Positions 34,472 to 43,142 of a stretch of 64,000 bases of DNA are shown piece by piece; positions within the stretch are counted from its first letter, which is position 1; every line of letters begins with the position of its first letter. Below the pieces are notes generated by a model that had not been told where the DNA came from, did no database searches, and was given only the letters and a program-made list of their open reading frames with translations. A program made the translations under genes and the position numbers. The stretch comes from an uncultured Treponema sp. (GTDB lineage: Bacteria; Spirochaetota; Spirochaetia; Treponematales; Treponemataceae): NCBI GenBank assembly GCA_946615905.1, contig CAMOIE010000009.1, forward strand, positions 1 to 64,000, given 5' to 3'.

Positions 34472-35404
34472 ATGAAAATGATTTTACTAGGCTCAGGCAC
34501 GAGCCACGGCGTTCCGGTAATCGGCTGTGACTGCCCTGTCTGCCACTCATCTGACCCCAGGGACAAGCGCAACCGTTGTTCAGCCTACGTTGAGGCGGCC
34601 GGAAATGAGGCAAAGGGGGAGGACGGAAAGAACTTTTCCACGACGAATATTTTGATTGATGCGGGACCGGAATTCAGGCTTCAAGCTCTAAGATTTGGAA
34701 TCAGGCGGCTGGACGGTGTTTTGGTGACCCACAGCCATGCCGACCATATTCACGGTCTGGATGATTTGAGAATTTTCAGCCATAAAAATCCCCTGAACTC
34801 CCGGACAAAAACTACCGCAGGAACCGGTCTTCCAATTTATTCAAACAAAAATACAATCAGGGACATAAAATTCCGCTTTGACTATGCCTTTAAGGAAGTG
34901 ACCAAAGGCGGCGGAGTCCCGAAATTCAATCTCGTTGAGGCGGAAAAATACGGGGCAAAAAATCCTGTTAAAATCGGTTCGGTTGAATGTATTCCAATTC
35001 CCATGATGCACGGAAGTATTGAGACCTGTGGCTGGATGCTTTCTTGCCCGGGGGCAGACGGAAAAAAACACTCGATTGCATATCTGACCGACTTGAATTA
35101 TATAAGCAAGAACTCTCTTGCCCTTGTTACGGAAAACTGCGGCTGCCTCGACCATCTCGTGATTGACGGGCTGAGGGTGGAAAAGCACTCGACGCATTTT
35201 TCCTTTGACGAGGCCCTTGCCTGCGCTGACAGAATCGGGGCGGCTCACAGTTGGCTCACCCACATGACCCATTTGATGAGCCATGCTGACTTAGAAAAAT
35301 ACATTTCGGGAAAAATTGAGGATTACCCGAATTTGGCGAGAATCTGCGGGGAGGGCGGCTCTGTCGGCCCTGCCTACGACGGACTTGTCTTGGAGACGTG
35401 CTAG
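34472..35404 (+). CDS. MBL-fold metallo-hydrolase (PhnP-like)
   Basis: This 310-residue metallo-beta-lactamase-fold hydrolase resembles the PhnP/RNase Z-like group. The cysteine-rich start GSGTSHGVPVIGCDCPVCHS is typical of PhnP-type phosphodiesterases, which bind a structural zinc. The metal motif is THSHADHIHGLDDL, with later histidines in PMMHGSIETCGW and THMTHLMSH. ATG 34472 is preferred to the TTG at 34469. The 5-base gap from dctP suggests co-transcription. Confidence 0.88.
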   Translation: MKMILLGSGTSHGVPVIGCDCPVCHSSDPRDKRNRCSAYVEAAGNEAKGEDGKNFSTTNILIDAGPEFRLQALRFGIRRLDGVLVTHSHADHIHGLDDLRIFSHKNPLNSRTKTTAGTGLPIYSNKNTIRDIKFRFDYAFKEVTKGGGVPKFNLVEAEKYGAKNPVKIGSVECIPIPMMHGSIETCGWMLSCPGADGKKHSIAYLTDLNYISKNSLALVTENCGCLDHLVIDGLRVEKHSTHFSFDEALACADRIGAAHSWLTHMTHLMSHADLEKYISGKIEDYPNLARICGEGGSVGPAYDGLVLETC

Positions 35405-35503
35405 GGATTGGAGGGGCGCCGTTGCAGGTCGCGTGCGGCCTGCAATGAAGCGATAGCGGAACCCCGGAAAGCCCGGCGGCGGAGCCGCAGCACCCAAATT
35501 AAA
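35405..35503. repeat. GC-rich intergenic repeat
   Basis: The block begins AGGGATTGGAGGGGCGCCGTTG, like the start of the 40975-41000 block (AGGGATTGTAGGGGCGGCGTTG), and ends in the core CCCGGCGGCGGAGCCG shared with 15520-15545. It is non-coding. Confidence 0.6.
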
Positions 35504-35597
35504 TTCTTGATTTTCTTTTCGGCATATTGACACAAAGGCGGGAATTCTATATCCTTTTGTAACTCACGCGTAAAAATTATTAAGGTAGGTATATATT

Positions 35598-35834
35598 ATG
35601 TCCAGAGTTTGTGATGTTTGCGGAAAAGGCGTAATGAAAGGCAATAAGGTCAGCAAATCTTACAACCACACACGCCGCGAATGGCGCCCCAACCTTCTTA
35701 AAGTAAAGACAGAAGTCGGTGGAACTACAGCCACAATCAACGTTTGCACAAGCTGCTACAAGAGCGGATTTGTGACAAAGAAAATCAACGTTGTTCCTGC
35801 AAACGCAGGCGCACCCAAAGCAGCAGCCAACTAA
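35598..35834 (+). CDS. rpmB: 50S ribosomal protein L28
   Basis: This 78-residue large-subunit protein has the family start MSRVCDVCGKGVMKGNKVS and the RREWRPNLLKVK segment. The CXXC pair (CDVC) and the second pair (CTSCYKSG) suggest a zinc-binding form. AAGGTAGG precedes the start, and a terminator follows within 20 bases. Confidence 0.97.
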   Translation: MSRVCDVCGKGVMKGNKVSKSYNHTRREWRPNLLKVKTEVGGTTATINVCTSCYKSGFVTKKINVVPANAGAPKAAAN

Positions 35835-35852
35835 TTTGTTGCTTGAAGAAAG

Positions 35853-35878
35853 ACCGGCTCCTTGAGGCCGGTTTTTTT
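35853..35878 (+). terminator. Intrinsic terminator of rpmB
   Basis: ACCGGC and GCCGGT pair around CCTTGAG with a bulge, followed by seven Ts. Confidence 0.85.
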
Positions 35879-36005
35879 ATGCCCAAAAAGATAAAAATGA
35901 TTCTTGGGCTGTCGGACAAAATCTTGGGCAGACAGACTGCTCCCGCGGATTTTGAGAGCAGGTCAAGCGCATTTTAGAGAACTGTCAGAGATTTGAGAAT
36001 GGCTT

Positions 36006-38003
36006 TCACTTTCCGTAAGTCCGCTCGATTTCCTGAATCTGGTCTCGGAGGACGGCCGCCTGCTCGTAGTCAAGACGCTCGGCGCATTCTGTCATCTCCC
36101 GCTTTAACGCATCGATTACCTTCTTGCGCTGTTTTTTGTCAAAGAGGTTGGCGTTCTTTTTAATCACGTTCAATTCGACCGAGGCGTTTTCTTCCGCATC
36201 CTTCTGCTGGCGGACAAGGATATCCTCAACGGCCTTTGAGATTGTGTGCGGGGTGATTCCATGCTCCTCGTTGTACTTTTGCTGCAACTCGCGTCGTCGG
36301 CGGGTTTCAGTCACCGCGTTTTTCATGGCCGGGGTCATGGCGTCAGCGTACATCACGACCGTTCCGTTCTCATTGCGGGCGGCGCGTCCGATTATCTGAA
36401 TCAGGGAGGTCTCGCTTCTCAAAAATCCGATTTTGTCAGCGTCCAAAATCGCGATGAATGAGACTTCCGGCAGGTCGATTCCTTCCCTCAAAAGGTTGAT
36501 TCCAATCAGCACGTCGATTTCGCCAGTGCGCAGGGATTTTAAAATCTCGACACGCTCGAAAGTGTCAATCTCGGAGTGTATGTATTTTACCTTCAAATTG
36601 AGGTTCAAAAGGTAGTCGGTCAAATCCTCGGCCATTTTCTTTGTCAAAGTCAAAATCAGGCTGCGCTCACCCTTTTCGATTCTCGCCTGGACTTCGTGGT
36701 AGATGTCCTCCATCTGCCCCTCGCTCGGCCGGATTTCGATAATCGGGTCAAGAAGTCCTGTCGGACGGATAATCTGCTCGACGACCTGGCTTGACTGGGC
36801 GATTTCCTCCTTGCGGGGGGTCGCAGTGACGTAGATGACTTGGTTGAGCTTTTTCTCAAACTCGGCGAATTTTAGAGGCCGGTTGTCCAGGGCAGAAGGC
36901 AGGCGGAAGCCGAAGTCAATCAAATTCTGCTTCCTTGACCTGTCGCCCTCGAACATCGCCCCGATTTGGGGGACAGTCACGTGGGCTTCGTCAATCATGC
37001 AGAGAAAGTCGTCTGGAAAATAGTGGAGGAGGGTGGCCGGAGGTTCCCCGGACTTTCTGCCCGCGATGGGGCCTGAGTAGTTTTCGATTCCGGGACAGTA
37101 GCCCATCTCCTTCATCATCTCGATGTCGTACTCGGTGCGGGTTTTAAGCCTTTGGGCCTCGATTTCTTTTCCAGCAGAAAGCAGGTTCTCGACCCGCTCG
37201 TTAAGCTCGCTCTGGATTCTCTCCGTGGCGGAAATCAACTCCTCGTGGGGGACGACGAAGTGCTTGGCCGGGTAGAACTGGGCCTCGTCAAGCTCCTCAA
37301 TCACGTTGCGGTTCATAACGTCAAAGCGGGTGATTCTCGCCACCTCGTCAAAGTCAAGCTCTATCCTGTAGGCCTCGTCGGTCTCCATGTATGGCGGGAA
37401 AATCTCAATCACGTCTCCACGCACACGGAAATTTCCCCTTTCTAAAACCGCGTCGTTCCTCTGGTATTGGATTGAGGCCAGCTTCCCCTCAAAAGTCCGT
37501 GTGTCTAAAGTCTCCCCCTTTTCAATGTGGACCCGCATCCCCTTGTAGAGGTCTGGCATACCAAGTCCGTAGATGCAGGAGACAGTTGCCACGACAATAA
37601 CGTCACGCCTTTCCATCAGCGAGTATGTGGCCGCAAGCCGCAGCTGGTCAATCTCGTCGTTGATCGCAGCGTCTTTTTCTATATAAAGGTCGCGGGCGGG
37701 AACATAGGCCTCCGGCTGATAGTAGTCGTAGTAGGAGACAAAATACTCCACGGCGTTGTCCGGGAAAAATGACTTGAATTCCCGGTAGAGTTGGGCGCTC
37801 AAAGTCTTGTTGTGGCTTATAATCAGCGTGGGCCGCTGGACTTTCTCTATGATTTTGGCCATGGTGAAAGTCTTTCCCGACCCGGTGACACCCTTCAAAG
37901 TCTGGTAGCGGTCTCCGGCCAAGAATCCGGCTGAAAGTTTCTCAATTGCCTGCCCCTGGTCTCCCGAAGGCTCGTAAGGCGAAACGACGTGGAATTTGCG
38001 CAT
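36006..38003 (-). CDS. uvrB: Excinuclease ABC subunit UvrB
   Basis: This DNA-damage recognition helicase of nucleotide excision repair has 665 residues. It has Walker A GVTGSGKTFTMA (about residue 38), the beta-hairpin YYDYYQPEAYVP, the DEAH-like MIDEAHVTVPQ and ATPRKEE. Helicase motif VI is QIIGRAARNENG. The C-terminal UVR domain (LKREMTECAERLDYEQAAVLRD) contacts UvrC. All segments are present. It is monocistronic; a short non-coding gap follows, toward rpmB. Confidence 0.98.
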   Translation of the reverse strand: MRKFHVVSPYEPSGDQGQAIEKLSAGFLAGDRYQTLKGVTGSGKTFTMAKIIEKVQRPTLIISHNKTLSAQLYREFKSFFPDNAVEYFVSYYDYYQPEAYVPARDLYIEKDAAINDEIDQLRLAATYSLMERRDVIVVATVSCIYGLGMPDLYKGMRVHIEKGETLDTRTFEGKLASIQYQRNDAVLERGNFRVRGDVIEIFPPYMETDEAYRIELDFDEVARITRFDVMNRNVIEELDEAQFYPAKHFVVPHEELISATERIQSELNERVENLLSAGKEIEAQRLKTRTEYDIEMMKEMGYCPGIENYSGPIAGRKSGEPPATLLHYFPDDFLCMIDEAHVTVPQIGAMFEGDRSRKQNLIDFGFRLPSALDNRPLKFAEFEKKLNQVIYVTATPRKEEIAQSSQVVEQIIRPTGLLDPIIEIRPSEGQMEDIYHEVQARIEKGERSLILTLTKKMAEDLTDYLLNLNLKVKYIHSEIDTFERVEILKSLRTGEIDVLIGINLLREGIDLPEVSFIAILDADKIGFLRSETSLIQIIGRAARNENGTVVMYADAMTPAMKNAVTETRRRRELQQKYNEEHGITPHTISKAVEDILVRQQKDAEENASVELNVIKKNANLFDKKQRKKVIDALKREMTECAERLDYEQAAVLRDQIQEIERTYGK

Positions 38004-38084
38004 GCTTCATTTTAACAGAAAAATTCTTCTTGGTCAGTAAATCGAAGCGCATGGAGGCGCATAATTAACAACTTCGGCGGAGCC

Positions 38085-38400
38085 AGGAGGGCGTAGACGA
38101 AGTGGCAGTGCATATTGTACAGAGTTTTTTGGGCGGCCCGGCCTTGCGTAAGCGTCCTTGCTTACGCAAGGCCACGAGTTTTGCTTTCCGCCGCAGTCCG
38201 CGTCGGATTTGCTACGCAAAACAGCAAAACTCGCGCATCTCATCTTCGCTGCCCATCCATGGGCAGTGGCCGTCGGCAGTTCCGGGGTTCGGTAACCCTC
38301 ATTCTTCGACGCTTTGCGTCTCGAACTACGCCCCTTCATTGCCTGCCGCTCCACGACGCGGTTTTGCGGGGGCAAAACCGAGACTCGCTAAAAGTTACGG
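38085..38400. repeat. GC-rich composite repeat region A
   Basis: This non-coding stretch is between uvrB and the lipase. It holds GTTTTTTGGGCGGCCCG (38124-38140), a long hairpin CCTTGCGTAAGC/GCTTACGCAAGG and an 80-bp block (38270-38349) nearly identical to 39273-39350 (CCGTCGGCAGTTCCGGGGTT...). It ends in GACTCGCTAAAAG, where the lipase stop codon falls. No real ORF is apparent. Confidence 0.65.
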
Positions 38401-39185
38401 GCCTCCAAATCTGAGACGATTTTCTCATAAAGTTCCAGAATGTCCTTGATTCCACTTCCTTCCTTTTTTGTGAACGGGCGGCGGCGGGCATCAACTTGGT
38501 CAGCGTGCGAGATTCCACGCTTGGAATTGCTTTCGATTGTCCCCTTGAAATCTCCCCAGACACAAGAGTCCGGTGAAAGTAGTCCGTCATTCCTCCCTTC
38601 AAAAGCCCAGACGACTAGTGCCGGTATGACCATGAAAATGTCGCTGAATGGACTTTTCATCGTGCAGGCGTAGCTTTGGTAGTAAACGTCGGACGAGTCC
38701 GGGTTTTCGCAGTTGAATTTTTGTGCGGCTTTCGTTGTCAGCGTGTAGCAGACTTTTGCCGACTGGGGATTTTTGTCTCCCCTGATTTTCATCGCAAGGT
38801 CAAAGAAAAATGCCCCGAATTCGATTATCTGGCGCGGAATTTTCAACAGGGAGTCGAGCGTTTTGGAGCCTAAATTCGGCGTGTTTATCATCGTGAGGGA
38901 GGCTATGGATTTTAGCCCCAGGGTTGAGATTGCGTAGCGCATGTCGAGTCCGCCTTTTGAGTGGGCGATTACGTTGATTTTTTCGCAATTGCAGGCGGTC
39001 AAGATTTCATCTACGCGATTTACTAAAAAGCGGCCGTTTTCCTCAGTGCTTGCGTTTGCGTCCTGACCGCTCAAAAAGACTTTGCAGCCGAGATTTCTCA
39101 GCCTTTCTGGAATCCGTCCCCAGTAGCCGATTTTCTCGTCGTCCCTAAAACCCATGCCGTGAACTAAAAGAATTGGGAATCGCAT
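38388..39185 (-). CDS. Lipase-like alpha/beta hydrolase
   Basis: This 265-residue alpha/beta-hydrolase resembles LipA-type triacylglycerol lipases: HGMGFRDDEKIGYWGRIPERL near the start and the nucleophile elbow VIAHSKGGLDMRYA (Ser about residue 95). An Asp is in a DGLLSPDSC segment, and a His in RGISHADQVD is a plausible catalytic base. There is no signal peptide, so export by a classical route is not expected. It is flanked on both sides by composite repeats, and the stop codon lies in the repeat edge. Confidence 0.82.
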   Translation of the reverse strand: MRFPILLVHGMGFRDDEKIGYWGRIPERLRNLGCKVFLSGQDANASTEENGRFLVNRVDEILTACNCEKINVIAHSKGGLDMRYAISTLGLKSIASLTMINTPNLGSKTLDSLLKIPRQIIEFGAFFFDLAMKIRGDKNPQSAKVCYTLTTKAAQKFNCENPDSSDVYYQSYACTMKSPFSDIFMVIPALVVWAFEGRNDGLLSPDSCVWGDFKGTIESNSKRGISHADQVDARRRPFTKKEGSGIKDILELYEKIVSDLEARNF

Positions 39186-39240
39186 GAGACAATTTACAAT
39201 TTACAATGCGCAATGTACAGTTTGGCCGTATTTTATAACG

Positions 39241-39630
39241 AATAGTTTTTTGGGCGGCCCGTCGGCAAGCCGCCGTCGGCAGTTCCGGGGTTCGGTAACC
39301 CTCATTCTTCAACGCTTTGCGTCTCGAACTTGCCCCTTCATTGCCTACCGCATGCAACTGCCGGCAAACCGACCTTCCCGATTTTTCTACGAAAACTCGC
39401 ACGGAATGGAGCGCGGTTAGCGCGGAACTGCGTAACGCCCGCCCCGCCGTGTCTGCCAATGGATGGGCAGCGTAAGATAATTGCGCGAGTTTTGCTGGTT
39501 TGCGAAGCAAATCTGACGCGGTTTACGCAACAAGCACGAATGTGCGAAGTTTCAAGCGCTGTCGGCAGAAAGCAAAACTCGTTAAGCAAACCGAAGGTTT
39601 GCGACGGATGCGCCCGACTTTTTTGTTTAT
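39241..39630. repeat. GC-rich composite repeat region B
   Basis: This second copy of the composite begins with the same GTTTTTTGGGCGGCCCG (39245-39261), shares the 78-bp block at 39273-39350 with region A, and has GCGAGTTTTGC and GTCGGCAGAAAGCAAAACTCG repeats. Together the two copies bracket the lipase gene. The ~510-bp gap has no gene. Confidence 0.65.
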
Positions 39631-39697
39631 AGGCAGATTTGAAATTCTGTTTAAATAAATATGAAATAAAAATATTTCGATTGTGATAAAAGAGAGT

Positions 39698-40027
39698 ATG
39701 GGATTTTGGCAAAATGTTGACGACGAGTGTGAGTATTTGGGGATAAGCCGAAAAGAACTCGCAGAGCGCGCAAATTTCTCAGTAAATACCATTTCAAATG
39801 GAATCCGCCGAAACGGAATGCCTTACGCTGACATGGCACTTAAAATATCAAAAGTCTTGAATGTTCCACTCGAAAAACTCTTTGATTTTAACGAAGCCAC
39901 TGATTCATGCGAAGAGACAAAAAATCAAAAACTTTTTCTTCAATATCTTCCGATTCTCAAAAAAATCGACAATTTGCAGTACGAGTCCAAGACCGCAATT
40001 CTCTCAGTTATAGAAAAATTGCAGTAA
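39698..40027 (+). CDS. XRE-family helix-turn-helix regulator
   Basis: This 109-residue DNA-binding protein has an HTH_3/XRE domain at about residues 8-58 (EYLGISRKELAERANFSVNT ISNGIRRNGM, then ALKISKVLNVPLEKLF). A short charged C-terminus follows, possibly for dimerisation. The track starts at GTG 39683, but ATG 39698 gives the MGFWQNVDDE start usual for this type. No ribosome site is clear for either. No neighbour obviously regulated by it is visible, but the three-gene cluster downstream is a candidate. Confidence 0.8.
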   Translation: MGFWQNVDDECEYLGISRKELAERANFSVNTISNGIRRNGMPYADMALKISKVLNVPLEKLFDFNEATDSCEETKNQKLFLQYLPILKKIDNLQYESKTAILSVIEKLQ

Positions 40028-40171
40028 AAAGTGAAAAAAAAGATGTTTACTCAACATGCGAATTTACTCGCCTTTACAGCAGGCGACAAATTGCGAACGG
40101 ACTTGCCTTTCAAAGGGGCTAATACTACCGAGCGTTTATTTTCGATAAAATTCTTCTGTGCTGATTGACGA

Positions 40172-40414
40172 TCAAGTTTTGTACATATCTTTGTAATTGT
40201 CTTTTATAAACTGGCGTATTTTTCGTATTTCACGGTCGTTTAAGATTCCTTGTTTTTGTACTACGGTGTCTCCGTCTTCTTTTACGAAAAATTTTGCAGA
40301 CGCTTCTTCGGTCAAGTTTGTGTCACTAGCATGAACATGGAAGGCTTCGACAATACATTTTGCCGTAAAGTACAAATAGTACCCGCAGATTTTGTATTCG
40401 TAGTATTTAGGCAT
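40172..40414 (-). CDS. DUF4160-like small protein
   Basis: This 80-residue protein begins MPKYYEYKICGYYLYFT and has VEAFHVHASDTNLTEEASAKFFVKEDGD and ends REIRKIRQFIKDNYKDMYKT. The shape (aromatic start, HVHA, and a helical K/R-rich end) fits DUF4160-type proteins, which often pair with a small partner in toxin-antitoxin-like modules. The start overlaps the upstream gene by 8 bases. It is third of three coupled small genes. Confidence 0.6.
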   Translation of the reverse strand: MPKYYEYKICGYYLYFTAKCIVEAFHVHASDTNLTEEASAKFFVKEDGDTVVQKQGILNDREIRKIRQFIKDNYKDMYKT

Positions 40415-40634
40415 TTTCCGTCTCCATGTACGATTTTGCTTTATTCAAATAGTCCCTGACAATGGAAAGCTCAATATCGTCCATGCTTGTTTCTATTAAT
40501 TCATCGGACTCCGAAAAAACTGCCGCGTGTTCATCCTTATTCAAATTAATGACGGTGATATTGTCATCTTTCTGAAAAAACGCATATCCGCAAATAATCA
40601 CCTCTGCTTTTTCTGCAAGTTCTTCTCTACTCAT
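40407..40634 (-). CDS. Small hypothetical protein (middle gene of trio)
   Basis: A 75-residue acidic soluble protein (MSREELAEKAEVIICGYAFF ... TSMDDIELSIVRDYLNKAKS). I do not recognise the family. It overlaps both neighbours by 8 bases, showing translational coupling, so its product is probably made in fixed ratio to them. Confidence 0.55.
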   Translation of the reverse strand: MSREELAEKAEVIICGYAFFQKDDNITVINLNKDEHAAVFSESDELIETSMDDIELSIVRDYLNKAKSYMETENA

Positions 40635-40926
40635 AGCGAATTTTTACCTCTTTTATTGGTTCAAGGAATTTCTTTGTATCAAAATACAATTCATTCAAAA
40701 TGGAAGTCATGTCGATGTATTCTTCCGTCAGTCCGAGCGTTTGATAATCTGCCATGACCACAAGATAACCATTGTCCCACTTACGGACTTCTGTGTAACG
40801 GTTAAGTTTTGAGGACGTACGGAATCGGATTTCTTTGTTTCCGTACGCGAAAGATGAGTAATTTCCCTTGTTGCTTAAAAATGCGGTCTGTGAGTTTGCT
40901 GTATGAAACATAAAAAATGATAGCAT
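40627..40926 (-). CDS. Small hypothetical protein (first gene of trio)
   Basis: This is a 99-residue protein; a start at MFHTANSQTAF (6th codon) is also possible. It contains GNKEIRFRTSSKLNRYTEVRK WDNGYLVVM and ends KEVKIRYE. It is not recognised. There is no signal peptide. It is first of three overlapping genes transcribed toward the XRE regulator. Confidence 0.55.
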   Translation of the reverse strand: MLSFFMFHTANSQTAFLSNKGNYSSFAYGNKEIRFRTSSKLNRYTEVRKWDNGYLVVMADYQTLGLTEEYIDMTSILNELYFDTKKFLEPIKEVKIRYE

Positions 40927-40965
40927 GATTTTTGAGCAAAAACAACAGTTTGCAGTCGTATGCCC

Positions 40966-41160
40966 CGCGCAAGGGATTGTAGGGGCGGCGTTGAACTGAA
41001 CCCTTTTTCTTGTACAAAATTATGCGGCAAGGAGGCCGACACGAACCCGTCCCGCTTTCAGCGGGTCGCTCTTTTGCGGTCTCGCAGGGGCTCGACCGAG
41101 ACTCGCTCAAACTGCTGCGTCACTCGCAGTTTGCCCCGCTTGCGCGGGTCGCTCCCTATG
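40966..41160. repeat. GC-rich intergenic repeat
   Basis: It shares AGGGATTG.AGGGGCG.CGTTG with 35405 and GACCGAGACTCGCT...CTGCGTCACTCGCAGTTTG with 15385-15415. It carries CCGC/GCGG and AAACTGC/GCAGTTT pairings and has no gene. Confidence 0.6.
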
Positions 41161-41174
41161 CTATAATATTCTCA

Positions 41175-41585
41175 ATGCGAAAATTATTTTCTTCAATCTT
41201 TTTATTGCTTTTTGTCTCTGGCCTTTTTGCTGAGGCTCCTTCCCACGAATCCCGCGTGATGGCAATTCCTGTCGGCGGGGGAACCATTTACGCATCCCTC
41301 TATGTTTTCAACGAGCAGTCCGAGGGCGGGCAAATTGCAAAAGACGTGTACAATTTTCCTTATTTTGATAAGATTATGGAAGGTGCGAAATTCTCATATT
41401 TGATGCCCATCCCCCCCGGACAGGGAATCGCAGGCTGGAACTGGGCAATCTGGAAGGCGGACAATGAGTTCTGGATTTTCAAGAACGTTGACGATGCCAA
41501 CCTTTACGGCTGCGGCCGCTACATCCGCACTGACGGAACTAAAATCTACAGGCCGGGAAAAAATCAGCCCGGCAAGGGAGAATAA
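41175..41585 (+). CDS. Hypothetical exported protein
   Basis: A 136-residue protein with a signal peptide (MRKLFSSIFLLLFVSGLFAEA). The track starts at 41010 inside the repeat, so ATG 41175 is chosen. The mature part has GGGTIYASLYVFNEQSEGGQ and WNWAIWKADNEFWIFKNVDD. Not recognised. It includes a seven-C run at 41411-41417 (codons IPP). It precedes the thioesterase by 3 bases and is probably co-transcribed with it. Confidence 0.65.
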   Translation: MRKLFSSIFLLLFVSGLFAEAPSHESRVMAIPVGGGTIYASLYVFNEQSEGGQIAKDVYNFPYFDKIMEGAKFSYLMPIPPGQGIAGWNWAIWKADNEFWIFKNVDDANLYGCGRYIRTDGTKIYRPGKNQPGKGE

Positions 41586-41588
41586 AAA

Positions 41589-42353
41589 ATGGAAGAAATG
41601 ATTTATAAGCAGTGGTTTGACGGAGACGGGGCTTTCAACGCTAAAAAACGTGTCTTTTTCAGCCAGTGCAATCCAAATAGAAATCTCTCGTTCTACGACC
41701 TTTTGAAATTCTCCTCAGACCTGGCCGTTGAGGACTACGCCCGCCGGGGAATGGACCGGGACACTTTGACTGAAAACGGCTACGCTGTTCTGGTCTCCCG
41801 CGTCTCATACAGAATCCACCGTATGCCCGTGGAGAACGAGGATTTTCTTTTCCGCACCTGGGAGGAAAAGTCCGAGCCTTTGCAGCTTGTCCGCGCATAC
41901 GAGTTCACGACTCCTGACGGGGAGAAATTGATTTCCGGCATCTCATCCTGGATTTTGGCGAATCCTGTCGGACACAGAATCATCCCGACAAAAAAATTCA
42001 CGATGAGGCCTCCTGTCACCCTTGAGACTGAGCATGACTGTCTTTCTTACGGGAAAATCCACGCAGAGGAAGCCCAGGACTTGCAGAAAATCGACAGCCG
42101 GGTAATCCGCTTCTCTGACCTTGACTGCAACGGCCACACGAACAACGCGAAATACGGGGCCTTCATTTTTGACGCGCTTCCCGCTGAATACCGCGAAAAG
42201 AAATTCACTGACTTCCGCCTGAACTACGCCCTTGAGGCCAAATTCGGCCAGACTCTTGACCTTTACGCATCCTTCGCCGAAAAAGGAAAAATCGTTATGC
42301 TCGGAAAGACTGAGGAAGGCGTTTCCTTTGAGTGTGAGCTTTATTACGAGTGA
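41589..42353 (+). CDS. Acyl-ACP thioesterase
   Basis: This 254-residue double hot-dog enzyme releases fatty acids from acyl carrier protein. The second-domain start SDLDCNGHTNNAKYGAFIFD carries the catalytic Asp-Asn-His pattern of the FatA/FatB-like family. The N-terminal hot-dog contains KKRVFFSQCNPNRNLSFYDLLKFSSDLAVEDY. Cytosolic, in a short unit with the preceding exported protein and the following PEGA protein (GTGA overlap). Confidence 0.88.
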   Translation: MEEMIYKQWFDGDGAFNAKKRVFFSQCNPNRNLSFYDLLKFSSDLAVEDYARRGMDRDTLTENGYAVLVSRVSYRIHRMPVENEDFLFRTWEEKSEPLQLVRAYEFTTPDGEKLISGISSWILANPVGHRIIPTKKFTMRPPVTLETEHDCLSYGKIHAEEAQDLQKIDSRVIRFSDLDCNGHTNNAKYGAFIFDALPAEYREKKFTDFRLNYALEAKFGQTLDLYASFAEKGKIVMLGKTEEGVSFECELYYE

Positions 42354-42736
42354 TTGGCGTGAAGTTTGTCTCAAAAGTTTTCTTATTATTGCTGATTAAT
42401 TTTTTTCTCTTTTTGGGATTTTCTATGCTGACTTCCTGCCAGTCGATTCCGGTCGAAGAAAATTCTTCTGAGCTGGCACTTTTGGAATACGAAAGCCACG
42501 AGGCGATTGAAGAAAATTCCGCGACAATTTACGTCCGCGCCTCGACAAAAAAGGCATCGGTCTACTTGAACGGAAATTTTCAGGGTTTCACTCCGATTGA
42601 GATTTCTGGCCTAGTTGAAGGCGACTATTTTTTACGACTTGAGAAAACGGCTTTTGAAAGCTCCACATTCAGAATTGAGGCCGTCCGCAGAGAAAAAAGA
42701 AATTATCACGTTGAGATGATACAGTTGAAAAGATAA
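42350..42736 (+). CDS. PEGA-domain lipoprotein
   Basis: This 128-residue protein has a lipoprotein signal (LLLINFFLFLGFSMLTSC, Cys about residue 30) and a single PEGA-like domain (ASVYLNGNFQGFTPIEISGL VEGDYFLRLEKTAFE). PEGA domains are small surface-associated beta-folds. The start is GTG 42350 (overlaps the thioesterase stop as GTGA) or GTG 42359; the first is preferred for coupling. Confidence 0.82.
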   Translation: MIGVKFVSKVFLLLLINFFLFLGFSMLTSCQSIPVEENSSELALLEYESHEAIEENSATIYVRASTKKASVYLNGNFQGFTPIEISGLVEGDYFLRLEKTAFESSTFRIEAVRREKRNYHVEMIQLKR

Positions 42737-42820
42737 TTTTTCTTTAATCTTAATTATTAATTGAAAATATTTGAAAAATCCTTCTTCCCGTGTTATAATT
42801 TTTAAACAAAAGGAGACAAT

Positions 42821-43123
42821 ATGCAGATTGTTGAGCAAAGAAACGGGACTGAAGTTGATTTGACTGTTACCGGCAGGGTTGATGTTAACACCGTCAATCA
42901 GTTTGAAAGTCAGATTACGCAGGTATTGTCGCTGTTTGTCACAAAAAAACTTGTGATTGATTTTTCCGGAGTTGACTATATTTCCAGCGCAGGAATCCGC
43001 GTTCTGCTTTCAACGCAGAAGAAAATGAAAGAAGGTCGGCAGATGATTATCAAAAATCCAGGTCCTTTTTGCAAGCAGGTTTTTGAGGTGACTGGTGCCG
43101 ATATTTTTTTGAATATTGCCTAG
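42821..43123 (+). CDS. STAS-domain anti-sigma-factor antagonist
   Basis: A 100-residue SpoIIAA-like protein. The phosphorylatable serine lies in VDYISSAGIRVLLSTQKKMK (about residue 56-57), the hallmark of partner-switching antagonists. AAGGAG precedes the ATG by 7 bases. It heads a run of closely spaced genes (gaps 19, -14 and 2 bases) ending in a SpoIIE-type phosphatase that could dephosphorylate it. No anti-sigma kinase is in the window. Confidence 0.92.
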   Translation: MQIVEQRNGTEVDLTVTGRVDVNTVNQFESQITQVLSLFVTKKLVIDFSGVDYISSAGIRVLLSTQKKMKEGRQMIIKNPGPFCKQVFEVTGADIFLNIA

Positions 43124-43142
43124 ATTGGCTAAATTTTTCTTT

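Noticed and set aside
35879-35977. 32-codon ORF after the rpmB terminator (MPKKIKMILG)
   Set aside because: It lies past the terminator with no ribosome site; coding is unsupported.
36124-37772. Several plus-strand ORFs within uvrB
   Set aside because: They are antisense to a complete, well-supported uvrB frame.
40043-40168. 41-codon ORF after the XRE gene (MFTQHANLLAF)
   Set aside because: No Shine-Dalgarno and no recognisable family; kept only as a possibility.
41411-41417. C7 run inside a small exported protein
   Set aside because: It is short, encodes normal Ile-Pro-Pro residues and is too short for confident slippage.
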